A stretch of 12,859 nt of DNA from Cytophagales bacterium. Its GTDB lineage: Bacteria > Bacteroidota > Bacteroidia > Cytophagales > Cyclobacteriaceae. The position numbers and the translations under genes are program-made. The stretch covers positions 1 to 12,859 of the forward strand of contig DNTA01000314.1 in NCBI GenBank assembly GCA_003500135.1, written 5' to 3'. Of this stretch, positions 1 to 7,310 are shown piece by piece; positions within the stretch are counted from its first letter, which is position 1; each line of letters opens with the position of its first letter. The notes beneath the pieces are model-generated. The model was not told the origin of the DNA, searched no databases, and saw only the letters and a list, made by a program, of their open reading frames with translations.

Positions 1-20
1 TAAATGCCTAAGTCAGTAAA

Positions 21-1175
21 TTGAAAACCATACGAATAAATATACCCAAAAGCTATGCGGCACTGGCTATTGCACTAATGGCTCTTTGTCTTCATTACTA
101 TACCTATGGCAATGGCTTATTACTAACCGATGATTCACGCCATTATCTGGCAGCGGCCAATAGCTTTGGCAATCATTTTTCATTAATAGATAATGACGGG
201 CATTATTTCCTTTTTTGGCCCCCTTTGTTTCCGGTTCTTTTATCTTTTTTTAACTCCATCCACCCTATCTTTATCTGGATACATCTAATATTATTGATAA
301 CTGCCGCATATTTTCTTTACCGCCTGGTTAGCAGGTGCATTCAGCGGCCCGTATTCTTCATCCTCTGTTATATTCATATTCTGTTGGGGGTTCACCTGCT
401 GCTTATCTCCACTTTTCTATGGTCTGAATTACTCTTCCTTTGCCTGTTGTTGGTGTTTGTTGACCAGGTTATGATATCAGACAGAACAAAATACGCTCTT
501 TATTTTGCCATGCTTACCGGGTTTTTGATGTGTTTACAGCGCAATGCCGGTTTCTTTATTGTGTTGGGAGCCTCAGTCTGGATGTTTATGTATGAAAAAA
601 ATGCTTATACACGTTGGATAAAACCAATTGGGTTCGCCATGGTGATATGTTCAGGCTGGTTTATCTGGAATATTTTTGTATGGTATTTTATACCTCACGA
701 GCATTTCGTATTATCAATTGATCTATTTAAAAATATTGCCGGAAATATAAATACTTTTTCGGTAGCCTTAGTGGGATTACTCATTCCAATATCGCAATAT
801 ACTTTTTACCTATTATTGATCATTGCATTCACTATTCTCTATCTCTATATTCGTTTTGTTAAAAGCAATCCTTCTATCCAACTCATATCAATAATAGTCA
901 TAATCTATTTGTTTTTGTTGTATTTAGTACTGACCGTTAATATTGCAGGATTTCCTGTTGATTTTGGTGAAGCAGACAGGTTTATCGCGGTGATTGTACC
1001 TTTATTGAGTATTCTGTTTTTCAAAGTATTGGAAGAGATTTATGCCAGGCTCCCCCGTAAATTCGGGGTTGCCTTGCTTTTGCTGGTTTCGCTTTGGATG
1101 CTTTATCCTATATCGCGTACTATCAAAAATGCCAGGCAATGGCATATCATTAGCTATGAAAAAACAGGTCATTAA
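21..1175 (+). CDS. Multi-pass membrane protein, probable GT-C fold glycosyltransferase
   Basis: A 384-residue, strongly hydrophobic protein with about ten predicted membrane helices. It looks like a GT-C family (ArnT/PMT/mannosyltransferase-like) enzyme, which moves a sugar from a polyprenyl-phosphate donor to an acceptor at the outer face of the inner membrane. Visible support: an acidic DDS motif (D37-D38) just after helix 1, where GT-C enzymes carry the catalytic acid in the first periplasmic loop; WPPLFP at 66-71; WSE at 134-136; and ADRF at 318-321 before a late helix, like the D-R-Y/F segment of the family. The start is TTG at 21, since an in-frame TAA lies at 9-11; the next in-frame ATG (residue 20) would cut into helix 1. 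The downstream gene converges 6 bp away. The family call rests on topology and short motifs; acceptor and sugar cannot be read from the sequence. Confidence 0.65.
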   Translation: MKTIRINIPKSYAALAIALMALCLHYYTYGNGLLLTDDSRHYLAAANSFGNHFSLIDNDGHYFLFWPPLFPVLLSFFNSIHPIFIWIHLILLITAAYFLYRLVSRCIQRPVFFILCYIHILLGVHLLLISTFLWSELLFLCLLLVFVDQVMISDRTKYALYFAMLTGFLMCLQRNAGFFIVLGASVWMFMYEKNAYTRWIKPIGFAMVICSGWFIWNIFVWYFIPHEHFVLSIDLFKNIAGNINTFSVALVGLLIPISQYTFYLLLIIAFTILYLYIRFVKSNPSIQLISIIVIIYLFLLYLVLTVNIAGFPVDFGEADRFIAVIVPLLSILFFKVLEEIYARLPRKFGVALLLLVSLWMLYPISRTIKNARQWHIISYEKTGH

Positions 1176-1181
1176 AATTGT

Positions 1182-3950
1182 TCAACCCTGCTTTTTAAAT
1201 TCCGATGGGGTCAGGCCATAAACCTGCTTAAAGCTTTTGGCAAAGTAGGAAAGGTTGCTAAACCCTACTGCATAAGCCGTTTCGGAAACATTATGATCGG
1301 GATTGGACAACAAAACCGCGGCTTTCTTCAGCCGGATATGGCGTACCAGGTCAGTGGGTGACTGACCGGTCAGGGCCATCGTTTTGCGATATAATTGCAC
1401 TCTGCTCAGCGCCAGTTCATGGGTGAGGTCATGAATAGACAGCTCGGAATTTTCGAGGTTCTTTTCTACCAATTCCCTGAACTCACTGATAAATACATCC
1501 TCTTTTGGCTTCACCGATTTCTCTGCTTGTGGAAGATGCCACAGCTCGGCAAAGCGCTGACGTAAGCGCTCCTGCTGCTTTAATAAATTATCCGCCTTGA
1601 GCTGTAATTCTTCCGGGTCGAATGGCTTGACAATGTAGTCGTCTGCACCGGTTTTTAAGCCTTCAATCTTACCATCGCGCGTGGCATTGGCCGTTAACAT
1701 GATAATCGGGATGTGGCTGGTGGCCCTATCCTTCTTTATGTCGGCGGTCATCTCCACACCATCCTTTTCCGGCATCCAGAAATCACTGATAATCAGATCG
1801 GGAACTTCCTGCCTGGCAAGTGACAAACCTTCCTGTCCATCCTGTGCCGTTATAATCTGGTAAGGATACTCCTCCAGACAACTGACTATAAACCGCAAAA
1901 TGTCCGGGTCATCTTCCACTGCCATCACCCGGGGGCCATCTTTTTCCTTATTGATCATTTGCGAATCGATCGGCTTTTCCACCACCGTGCGGGTCTTCGA
2001 GACCGGGACAGTAGCCTTCGCTTCACCCCTGTGCTCAATCACTTCCAATGGCAATTCAACCCGGAAAATTGAGCCCTCGCCTTTTTTACTCTGCACATTG
2101 ATGGTTCCGCCGAGCAAATAAACCAGCTCCCGGGTCATGGAAAGCCCAATACCTGATCCCGCACTGACCACCTCATTGGTCTTTTCCGCCTGATAATAGC
2201 GATCGAAGATCTTATCCATTTGCGAGGATTCGATTCCAATACCCGTATCTTTTACCACAATGATCAAACGGTCTTCCTCGTCGCTTTTTTGCTCAATATT
2301 GACATCTATCGAACCCCCTTTTGGCGTAAACTTGATAGCATTGGAAATCAGGTTGAAAACTATCTTTTCCAGCTTGTCGTGATCGATATTGACAAGGGAT
2401 GAAGGCACCCGGATGTTGAATGCGAACGATAAACCTTTCACCACTGCACCGGATTCCAGGCTGACCAGTGTATCCTCTAAAAATTGGCGGAGATCAATAG
2501 TTTCGGCATGCAACTTCAGCTGACCCACATTGAGCTTTGCCAAATCGAGTATCTGGTTGATCAGCCGAAGCAAACGGGTGGCATGATGATGCATGGTATT
2601 TAGCTCGCGTTCGAATGGGAGGTTTTTGACCTTTGTCATCTGATTGATGGTTCCGAGAATGATCGTGAGCGGCGTACGAAATTCGTGGGACACATTAGTG
2701 AAAAACCGTGTTTTCATATGGTCTACTTCCTGCATTTTCTGCAAAGCAAACTGATTTTCAAGATGGGCCATTTCCTTTTGCTTATTCTGATAACTCACAA
2801 TCCAGGCAAAGAGAATGGTTTCTACCACCACGGTTGGTAAAAAATAAATGTAGTTGCCTAAAAGCAGAGCAAAAACGCTTCCCAGAATCAGGACAACACT
2901 ACCTACCACCACTATTCTTGAGATCAGATCGCGCTTTTTGAAATATAAAATCGTGAGGAGTATAATCGATATGGCAATAAAAATGACCCGAATTGCCAGT
3001 AATATTTTCTCGTGAAGCAATTCATAAGGGTTGATAGCGATAAAAAGCAAATAAAGAATTCCGGCAATGACAATAAACCTGATAAAACTGATACTGATTT
3101 TATATAATTGGGGCAAAAATTGTTCATAATTCAGAAACTTAACAGCAAAGTAAAAATACAGGCACATGCTGGCAATGTTGGATACCGGATTGACATAAAA
3201 GGCCAGTATGTCGACCGACCACTCACCATAGAGATTGAAAATCATGGGTAGGCGATTGGCGTGGTAAATGAATACAGACAACAAATAGAGACTGTAATGG
3301 AGAAAGTTATTGTCTTTGGTAACAGAATAGTTGACAATAAATAGCATAAATGCCAACAACAAAAAGCCGAGGTACATATACAACCACGGGTTAAAGGTGG
3401 AAGTCAGCACGGAGGCTTTAACATCATCATAACTGTATACATACGCCACAACCGGCTGGTAGTCGAGATGCTTTGTCCCTTCAGAAGATATAATGGTTTT
3501 GCGATAGTAAAAAGGTCTGGAAAAATCGACTTCCTGAGCATTGAAAGACAAAATATTAAGTTCACGCATATCGCTAACCGGATTCCGAAACACAAACTGA
3601 CCTAAAGTGTACTTTTTGTAACCCGAATGTAAGGGTACGTAAACATCTATAAAATCATTTCGATTGAAACCAATTACATAGGTATACTTGGTTAATTTTG
3701 TATCGATTTTGAATTTAAACCAATAAGCCGCACCATTTTGTCTTTCGATGACCTCACTCTGCCTGAAAGGTTTTTCTATCACTTCCTCGAAAGACATCTT
3801 TCGGGATGGGTCAGGATAATACAAATAACCCCCTTCTGGTCGCCTCGATTCACGGATGGTATCGATGGCAACCGTGGGTATATTTTGTGACAGGCAATTG
3901 ATTGCGAAAAGCAAAAAAAAGGAAAAAACTACAATCAGTTTATTCAGCAT
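1182..3950 (-). CDS. Hybrid two-component regulator: 7TM-DISM sensor, histidine kinase, receiver, AraC output
   Basis: A 922-residue one-protein signalling system. In order: signal peptide (about 1-21); an extracytoplasmic beta-rich input domain resembling 7TMR-DISMED2 (about 27-175); seven membrane helices (about 188-386); a short coiled coil; a HisKA domain with phospho-acceptor H422 in VSHEFRTPL; a HATPase_c domain with N-box NLISNAIKFTP (533-543), G1 box DTGIGI (568-573) and G2 box GSGIGLS (598-604); a receiver (about 673-792) with acidic pair D680/D681, phospho-acceptor D723 and K775; and a C-terminal AraC/XylS helix-turn-helix pair (about 820-920). All catalytic residues are present, so it should be active. 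Such fusions are typical of Bacteroidota, where they often control nearby glycan or surface genes. The ATG start follows a 451-bp gap holding a palindrome 104-127 bp upstream that could be its operator. The signal and target genes are unknown. It converges with the membrane glycosyltransferase-like gene. Confidence 0.93.
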   Translation of the reverse strand: MLNKLIVVFSFFLLFAINCLSQNIPTVAIDTIRESRRPEGGYLYYPDPSRKMSFEEVIEKPFRQSEVIERQNGAAYWFKFKIDTKLTKYTYVIGFNRNDFIDVYVPLHSGYKKYTLGQFVFRNPVSDMRELNILSFNAQEVDFSRPFYYRKTIISSEGTKHLDYQPVVAYVYSYDDVKASVLTSTFNPWLYMYLGFLLLAFMLFIVNYSVTKDNNFLHYSLYLLSVFIYHANRLPMIFNLYGEWSVDILAFYVNPVSNIASMCLYFYFAVKFLNYEQFLPQLYKISISFIRFIVIAGILYLLFIAINPYELLHEKILLAIRVIFIAISIILLTILYFKKRDLISRIVVVGSVVLILGSVFALLLGNYIYFLPTVVVETILFAWIVSYQNKQKEMAHLENQFALQKMQEVDHMKTRFFTNVSHEFRTPLTIILGTINQMTKVKNLPFERELNTMHHHATRLLRLINQILDLAKLNVGQLKLHAETIDLRQFLEDTLVSLESGAVVKGLSFAFNIRVPSSLVNIDHDKLEKIVFNLISNAIKFTPKGGSIDVNIEQKSDEEDRLIIVVKDTGIGIESSQMDKIFDRYYQAEKTNEVVSAGSGIGLSMTRELVYLLGGTINVQSKKGEGSIFRVELPLEVIEHRGEAKATVPVSKTRTVVEKPIDSQMINKEKDGPRVMAVEDDPDILRFIVSCLEEYPYQIITAQDGQEGLSLARQEVPDLIISDFWMPEKDGVEMTADIKKDRATSHIPIIMLTANATRDGKIEGLKTGADDYIVKPFDPEELQLKADNLLKQQERLRQRFAELWHLPQAEKSVKPKEDVFISEFRELVEKNLENSELSIHDLTHELALSRVQLYRKTMALTGQSPTDLVRHIRLKKAAVLLSNPDHNVSETAYAVGFSNLSYFAKSFKQVYGLTPSEFKKQG

Positions 3951-4053
3951 ATTATAGCCATCAAAAACACTTAATCACCATACTTTTTATTGCCACATAA
4001 TTTCAGGCGTAACTAATATAAAACATTATTTGATTTGAACCGCTCCATAATGC

Positions 4054-4077
4054 CAATCAAATCGATCGATTTAATTG
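4054..4077. promoter_or_regulatory. Candidate operator: 24-bp near-perfect palindrome
   Basis: A perfect 14-bp palindrome, AAATCGATCGATTT (4059-4072), is flanked by matching CAAT (4054-4057) and ATTG (4074-4077), with one mismatched pair (C4058/A4073). It lies 104-127 bp upstream of the hybrid regulator's start codon. The size and symmetry suit binding of a dimeric regulator. An AraC-type protein more often uses direct repeats, so autoregulation is not assured. No second copy was noticed elsewhere in the window. The structure is seen directly; the operator role is inference. Confidence 0.4.
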
Positions 4078-4205
4078 AAATTAAAGTCTGCTTAACTAAA
4101 AAGTAAAACGAAGCCCGATGCATAAATTCAAAACAAAATAACAAACCTTATCCTTTACCCCATAGGATTAAAACCAGCTGTTTCGTTCATAAGTAAGCCT
4201 TGCCA

Positions 4206-4290
4206 AAAAGCCGGCCGGGTTTTAAGTCAGTCGAAAGTAGGGAATGGGGTATAACATACCTCTGTCCGAGATAAAGGCCGGCCGGCTTTT
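4206..4290. repeat. 13-bp perfect inverted repeat around a nested hairpin, possible bidirectional terminator
   Basis: AAAAGCCGGCCGG (4206-4218) is exactly complementary to CCGGCCGGCTTTT (4278-4290). After one G-G mismatch and a G-U pair the stem continues for four A-T pairs (4221-4224 with 4272-4275). Inside is a smaller hairpin, GGTAT-AAC-ATACC (4248-4260), extendable by a G-U and a G-C pair. Each arm also contains the palindrome CCGGCCGG. Read from either strand the structure ends in a short T run, so it could act as a bidirectional terminator, mainly for the sigma factor gene ending at 4402. The roughly 59-base interior is long for a simple terminator, so a structured RNA or a small palindromic element is also possible. 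Confidence 0.5.
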
Positions 4291-4401
4291 GATTCATGCC
4301 TGCTTAGGGCACGGTTATGACATATATATGCGAATGGGGTAAGGGTACTTAGGCGCCTTCTAAAATATTGGAATTCTTTACAAGAGGCTTTATATCAACT
4401 A

Positions 4402-4968
4402 TCACTTATACGCCCGGTACAACTTTCCGGCCCTTTCCCGGGCGCGTTTCAGGCGCATTTTAACGGCGCTTTCCGAGAGGTGCATGGCATTCATAATGTC
4501 TTTGATACTTTGCTTTTCCTTATACTTCAACAGCAGCAATACTTTTTCTTCTTTGTTGAGCTGTTCGAGCAGCTCGTCCATGATTTTTTCCGAAAGGGCT
4601 TCCGGCACCTCTTCTGCTTCTTCAATCATATCCGGAAGCTCGTCTTTGATCTTATCGCTGATCGCCTCGTGAAGCTGCTTTTTTCTTTTGCGTAAAAAAT
4701 CGATACAGGTGCTGTGAACGATGGTATACAACCAGGTACTAAAGCGCGACTGGTTCCGGAATTGAGGCAATTGTAAAAACAATTTGATCTGGATTTCCTG
4801 GCTGAGGTCGCTTGCCTGATCGCGATCCTGGGTGTAACTCAGGCATTTTTTAAAAATCAATTGCTCATATCGCGCCGATAAAGCGGCAAACATCCGATTG
4901 TCGCCAGATTCGATAAACTGAGCAATCAGCTCCTCATCAGAGTATGGTTTTAACTTGTCTGTTGCCAT
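4402..4968 (-). CDS. ECF-type RNA polymerase sigma factor (sigma-70 family)
   Basis: A 188-residue protein with the two domains of extracytoplasmic-function sigma factors. Sigma region 2 (about 26-97) includes YEQLIFKKCLSYTQDRDQASDLSQEI and FSTWLYTIVHSTCIDFLRKRKK, the core-binding and -10 recognition helices. A charged linker (about 98-124) precedes sigma region 4 (about 126-182), with helix-turn-helix SIKDIMNAMHLSESAVKMRLKRARE (154-178) for -35 recognition. Length is normal for the family. It would direct RNA polymerase to a dedicated promoter set. No anti-sigma or FecR-like gene is adjacent, so its control is not evident. It is divergently transcribed from the amidoligase/peptidase cluster across 172 bp, which makes that cluster a possible target, but I found no matching promoter pair. 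The ATG at 4968 gives the expected short N-terminus. Confidence 0.93.
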   Translation of the reverse strand: MATDKLKPYSDEELIAQFIESGDNRMFAALSARYEQLIFKKCLSYTQDRDQASDLSQEIQIKLFLQLPQFRNQSRFSTWLYTIVHSTCIDFLRKRKKQLHEAISDKIKDELPDMIEEAEEVPEALSEKIMDELLEQLNKEEKVLLLLKYKEKQSIKDIMNAMHLSESAVKMRLKRARERAGKLYRAYK

Positions 4969-5092
4969 AATTCCCGCGCATAAAATAGCGCTTTATTCGC
5001 ATAGCCTGCAAATCATATTTTTCAAAGGATCGTAAAAAGCCCTTCCATTTATTAATAGGCAATAGTATAAAATATATTTTCCATCAAGGGGT

Positions 5093-5111
5093 GACTTTTG
5101 CATGGAAAGTC
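5093..5111. promoter_or_regulatory. Small inverted repeat upstream of the cluster
   Basis: GACTTT (5093-5098) and AAAGTC (5106-5111) are perfect complements separated by 7 bases, ending 29 bases before the first cluster start codon, in the divergent gap with the sigma factor gene. GACTTTTG at 5093-5100 also matches the Bacteroidota -7 consensus TAnnTTTG at all but the first base, though no good -33 element is visible. It could be an operator, a leader hairpin or chance. Confidence 0.25.
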
Positions 5112-5140
5112 GTCAAAGATTTGATTGAATATGATGAGTT

Positions 5141-5863
5141 ATGTTGCCAATTGAACAAACCTTACTGGAAGTCCCCATAGAAGCCCAGCCGGACGATGTG
5201 ACGTGCGGGCCGACATGCCTCCAAGCGGTGTATGGGTATTACGGACTTTCACTTCCGCTATCACGTGTCATCAGACAGGTAAAGCAACTGAAATCAGGGG
5301 GCACACTGGCCGTATTACTGGGCCAGGATGCATTGAAACGAGGCTTTCAGGTAACAATCATTACCTACAACCTGCACATGTTTGACCCTACATGGTTTAA
5401 TCAGAAACAAATAAAACTGATTGAGAAACTCAGGGAACAACTCGAGTTCAAAAGCACGAAGAAGTTTCAATTTGCTGCTGAATCGTATATCAACTTTCTG
5501 GAAAAGGGTGGAAGCATCAAATTCAAAGACCTAACCCCAACCCTGATCCGAAGCTACCTGAATAAAAACCAACCAATATTGACCGGGTTGAGCGCCACAT
5601 ATCTGTATAACTCAGCCCGTGAAATTGGCGATACCAATACGTATGATGATATAAAGGGAACACCAACCGGGCATTTTGTGGTCATTGACGGTTATAATCG
5701 TCAAAACAGGGAAGCGCTGATCAGCGATCCGTTGAAACCCAATCCAATTAGTGACGGACAGCATTATGCCGTGCCTATTCAGCGACTGATCAATTCCATT
5801 ATGCTGGGCATAGTCACGTATGATGCCAATCTTTTGATCATCGAACCAAAAAAGAAAAAGTAA
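5141..5863 (+). CDS. Stand-alone C39-like (papain-fold) cysteine peptidase
   Basis: A 240-residue protein with the active-site pattern of peptidase family C39, the papain-fold enzymes that cleave leader peptides after a double glycine. Visible residues: Q16 (oxyanion hole); C22 in DVTCGPTC as nucleophile, with a second cysteine at C26; H178 in TGHFVVIDGYN; and D196 in SDPL. The usual C39 triad order and spacing is kept. Unlike bacteriocin processing transporters it lacks membrane helices and an ABC ATPase, and it has no signal peptide, so it should be cytosolic. The middle (about 85-145) is helical and carries no motif I recognise. ATG 5141 is the first possible start because an in-frame TGA lies at 5135-5137. 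It is first in the cluster, 1 bp before the RimK-like gene. It may cleave a peptide intermediate or act as a transpeptidase or acyl-transfer enzyme; the substrate is unknown. Confidence 0.82.
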   Translation: MLPIEQTLLEVPIEAQPDDVTCGPTCLQAVYGYYGLSLPLSRVIRQVKQLKSGGTLAVLLGQDALKRGFQVTIITYNLHMFDPTWFNQKQIKLIEKLREQLEFKSTKKFQFAAESYINFLEKGGSIKFKDLTPTLIRSYLNKNQPILTGLSATYLYNSAREIGDTNTYDDIKGTPTGHFVVIDGYNRQNREALISDPLKPNPISDGQHYAVPIQRLINSIMLGIVTYDANLLIIEPKKKK

Positions 5864-5864
5864 C

Positions 5865-7310
5865 ATGTCAATTTTAATTATAACTGACAAAAAAGAGTCC
5901 TGGGACATCGATCAGGAACAGGCGGAAATCATAACCCATAAGGAGTATATCAGCTCCCGTGCTTATCAGCCTCCTCATAAATTCAAGATCATTAATTTGT
6001 GCAAGTCTTTTCAATACCAAAGCCTGGGATACTACGTTTCGCTTTTGGCCGAAGCACGCGGACATAAAGTGATGCCGGCTGTGAGTGAAATGGTCGGTTT
6101 CAAATACCCATCACTTCTGCGCGACGACTTTCTGGAAATAGATGATTTGATCCAAAAGGCGCTTTTTGTTATTGAGCAGGACTCTGTTGAGGTGACCATT
6201 TGTCTTGGTATTCCTGACTATGAAAGGTTGCAAAAAGCAGCTTCCATACTTTTTAACCTGTATCAGGCACCAATTTTGAAGGTTCGCTTTATTAAGCGGG
6301 ACAAATGGATCATTCAAAGCTTAAAACCAGGCCACAGGTTCGAACTTAACCAGGTGCAGCAAGATCTGCTGGCCGATGCGCTGGTGAAGTACCTGTCGGG
6401 AAAGAATATTTTCAATAAAAAAATGGAACGCAAGCAATATGGCCTTGCCATCCTGATCAATGAGGAAGATCCCAACCCACCCAGCAATGCCGCTGCTTTG
6501 CAAAAAATGGCCAAAGCTGCGGAGAGATTTGGCTTTTCCGTGGAGTTCATCACTAAAAACGACTTTAGCAAACTGGTGCAATACGACGCATTATTTATCC
6601 GTTGTACCACCCAGGTCGACCACTTTACCTATCGCTTTGCAGTAAAAGCCCAGCTGGAAGGACTGGCAGTAATTGATGATCCGGGTTCAATACTGCGGTG
6701 CACGAATAAAGTATATCTCTACGAATTGCTTCGCCGAAATAAGATACCGACGCCTCAGACAAGGATCCTGGAAAAATCGCGGAAGACCTCCTACCCCGAG
6801 GAATTTCCCGTCATTCTGAAACAACCCGATGGGGCATTTTCGAAAGGAGTGATCAAAGTAGATAACAAGACTGCCTTTCAGGATGCACTTAAGCAATTGT
6901 TCTCTAAATCGGACCTGGTGGTAGAACAGGAATTCCTGCCCACTGAGTTCGATTGGCGGGTGGGGATATGCAATGGCAAACCCCTTTATGTAAGCAAATA
7001 CTATATGGCACGCGGACACTGGCAAATAGTAAACTGGGGCCGGAAAAAACCCGATGAGGGCCCCGCGGAAACCATTGCCGCTGAAGATGCGCCGAAACGC
7101 CTGATCAACCTTGCGCTAAAAGCCACCAAACTGATTGGTGATGGCTTGTACGGGGTGGATATCAAACAGTTTAAAAACAGGTTTTACATCATAGAAATCA
7201 ACGACAACCCGAACATTGATGCCGGTATTGAAGATAAGATCGCAAAAAACAAGCTTTATAATGGCATAATGGAGGCTTTCTTACAAAAACTTAATGCTCC
7301 AAAAAAATGA
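5865..7310 (+). CDS. RimK-family ATP-grasp ligase with RLAN-like N-terminal region
   Basis: A 481-residue protein in two parts. Residues about 38-165 resemble the RLAN (RimK-like ATP-grasp N-terminal) region found only next to such ligases. Residues about 190-475 form a RimK-type ATP-grasp domain, which activates a carboxylate as an acyl phosphate and joins it to an amine. Visible ATP-grasp features: NK at 281-282 opening the lid helix; VILKQPDGAFSKGV (316-329) with the ATP-binding lysine and glycine-rich loop; VVEQEFLPTEFDWRV (352-366); and the Mg-binding set D432, E444 and N446 in GVDIKQF and IEINDNPN. RimK itself adds glutamates to ribosomal protein S6, but this longer subfamily is distinct and its substrate is not established. 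It starts 1 bp after the C39-like gene and its last four bases (ATGA) overlap the next start, so the genes are probably translationally coupled. Confidence 0.9.
   Translation: MSILIITDKKESWDIDQEQAEIITHKEYISSRAYQPPHKFKIINLCKSFQYQSLGYYVSLLAEARGHKVMPAVSEMVGFKYPSLLRDDFLEIDDLIQKALFVIEQDSVEVTICLGIPDYERLQKAASILFNLYQAPILKVRFIKRDKWIIQSLKPGHRFELNQVQQDLLADALVKYLSGKNIFNKKMERKQYGLAILINEEDPNPPSNAAALQKMAKAAERFGFSVEFITKNDFSKLVQYDALFIRCTTQVDHFTYRFAVKAQLEGLAVIDDPGSILRCTNKVYLYELLRRNKIPTPQTRILEKSRKTSYPEEFPVILKQPDGAFSKGVIKVDNKTAFQDALKQLFSKSDLVVEQEFLPTEFDWRVGICNGKPLYVSKYYMARGHWQIVNWGRKKPDEGPAETIAAEDAPKRLINLALKATKLIGDGLYGVDIKQFKNRFYIIEINDNPNIDAGIEDKIAKNKLYNGIMEAFLQKLNAPKK

Larger units (their letters stand above)
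3951..4401. other. 451-bp non-coding gap with palindrome, inverted repeat and repeated short motif
   Basis: Between the start of the hybrid regulator and the end of the sigma factor gene, both on the minus strand. I see no convincing gene. The longest candidate noted is a 35-codon minus-strand frame (4013-4123) with no supporting feature. It contains the palindrome at 4054-4077, the inverted repeat at 4206-4290, and three copies of ATGGGGTA or its complement (4156-4163, 4244-4251, 4334-4341). The hybrid regulator's promoter should lie here. TGTTTTTG on the minus strand shortly upstream of its start differs at one base from the Bacteroidota -7 consensus TAnnTTTG, but no clear -33 TTG pairs with it. 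Confidence 0.6.

Noticed and set aside
1158-1195. Intrinsic terminator between the converging genes at 1175/1182
   Set aside because: AAAACAGG and CCTGCTTTT pair only with a bulge and leave a long AT-rich loop without a strong GC stem, so the call is not supported.
4013-4123. Minus-strand 35-codon frame starting ATGCAT, upstream of the hybrid regulator
   Set aside because: It is short, has no ribosome site or recognisable motif, and runs across the palindrome at 4054-4077. A chance frame is more likely than a gene.
4206-4290. Inverted repeat as the ends of a MITE-like mobile element
   Set aside because: No target-site duplication flanks the 13-bp arms and no other copy is seen in the window.
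5102-5154. Two tiny upstream frames (ATG 5102, 8 residues; ATG 5131, 7 residues overlapping the C39-like start) as leader peptides
   Set aside because: No regulatory codon run such as repeated Cys or His and no clear alternative hairpins. Frames this short are expected by chance.
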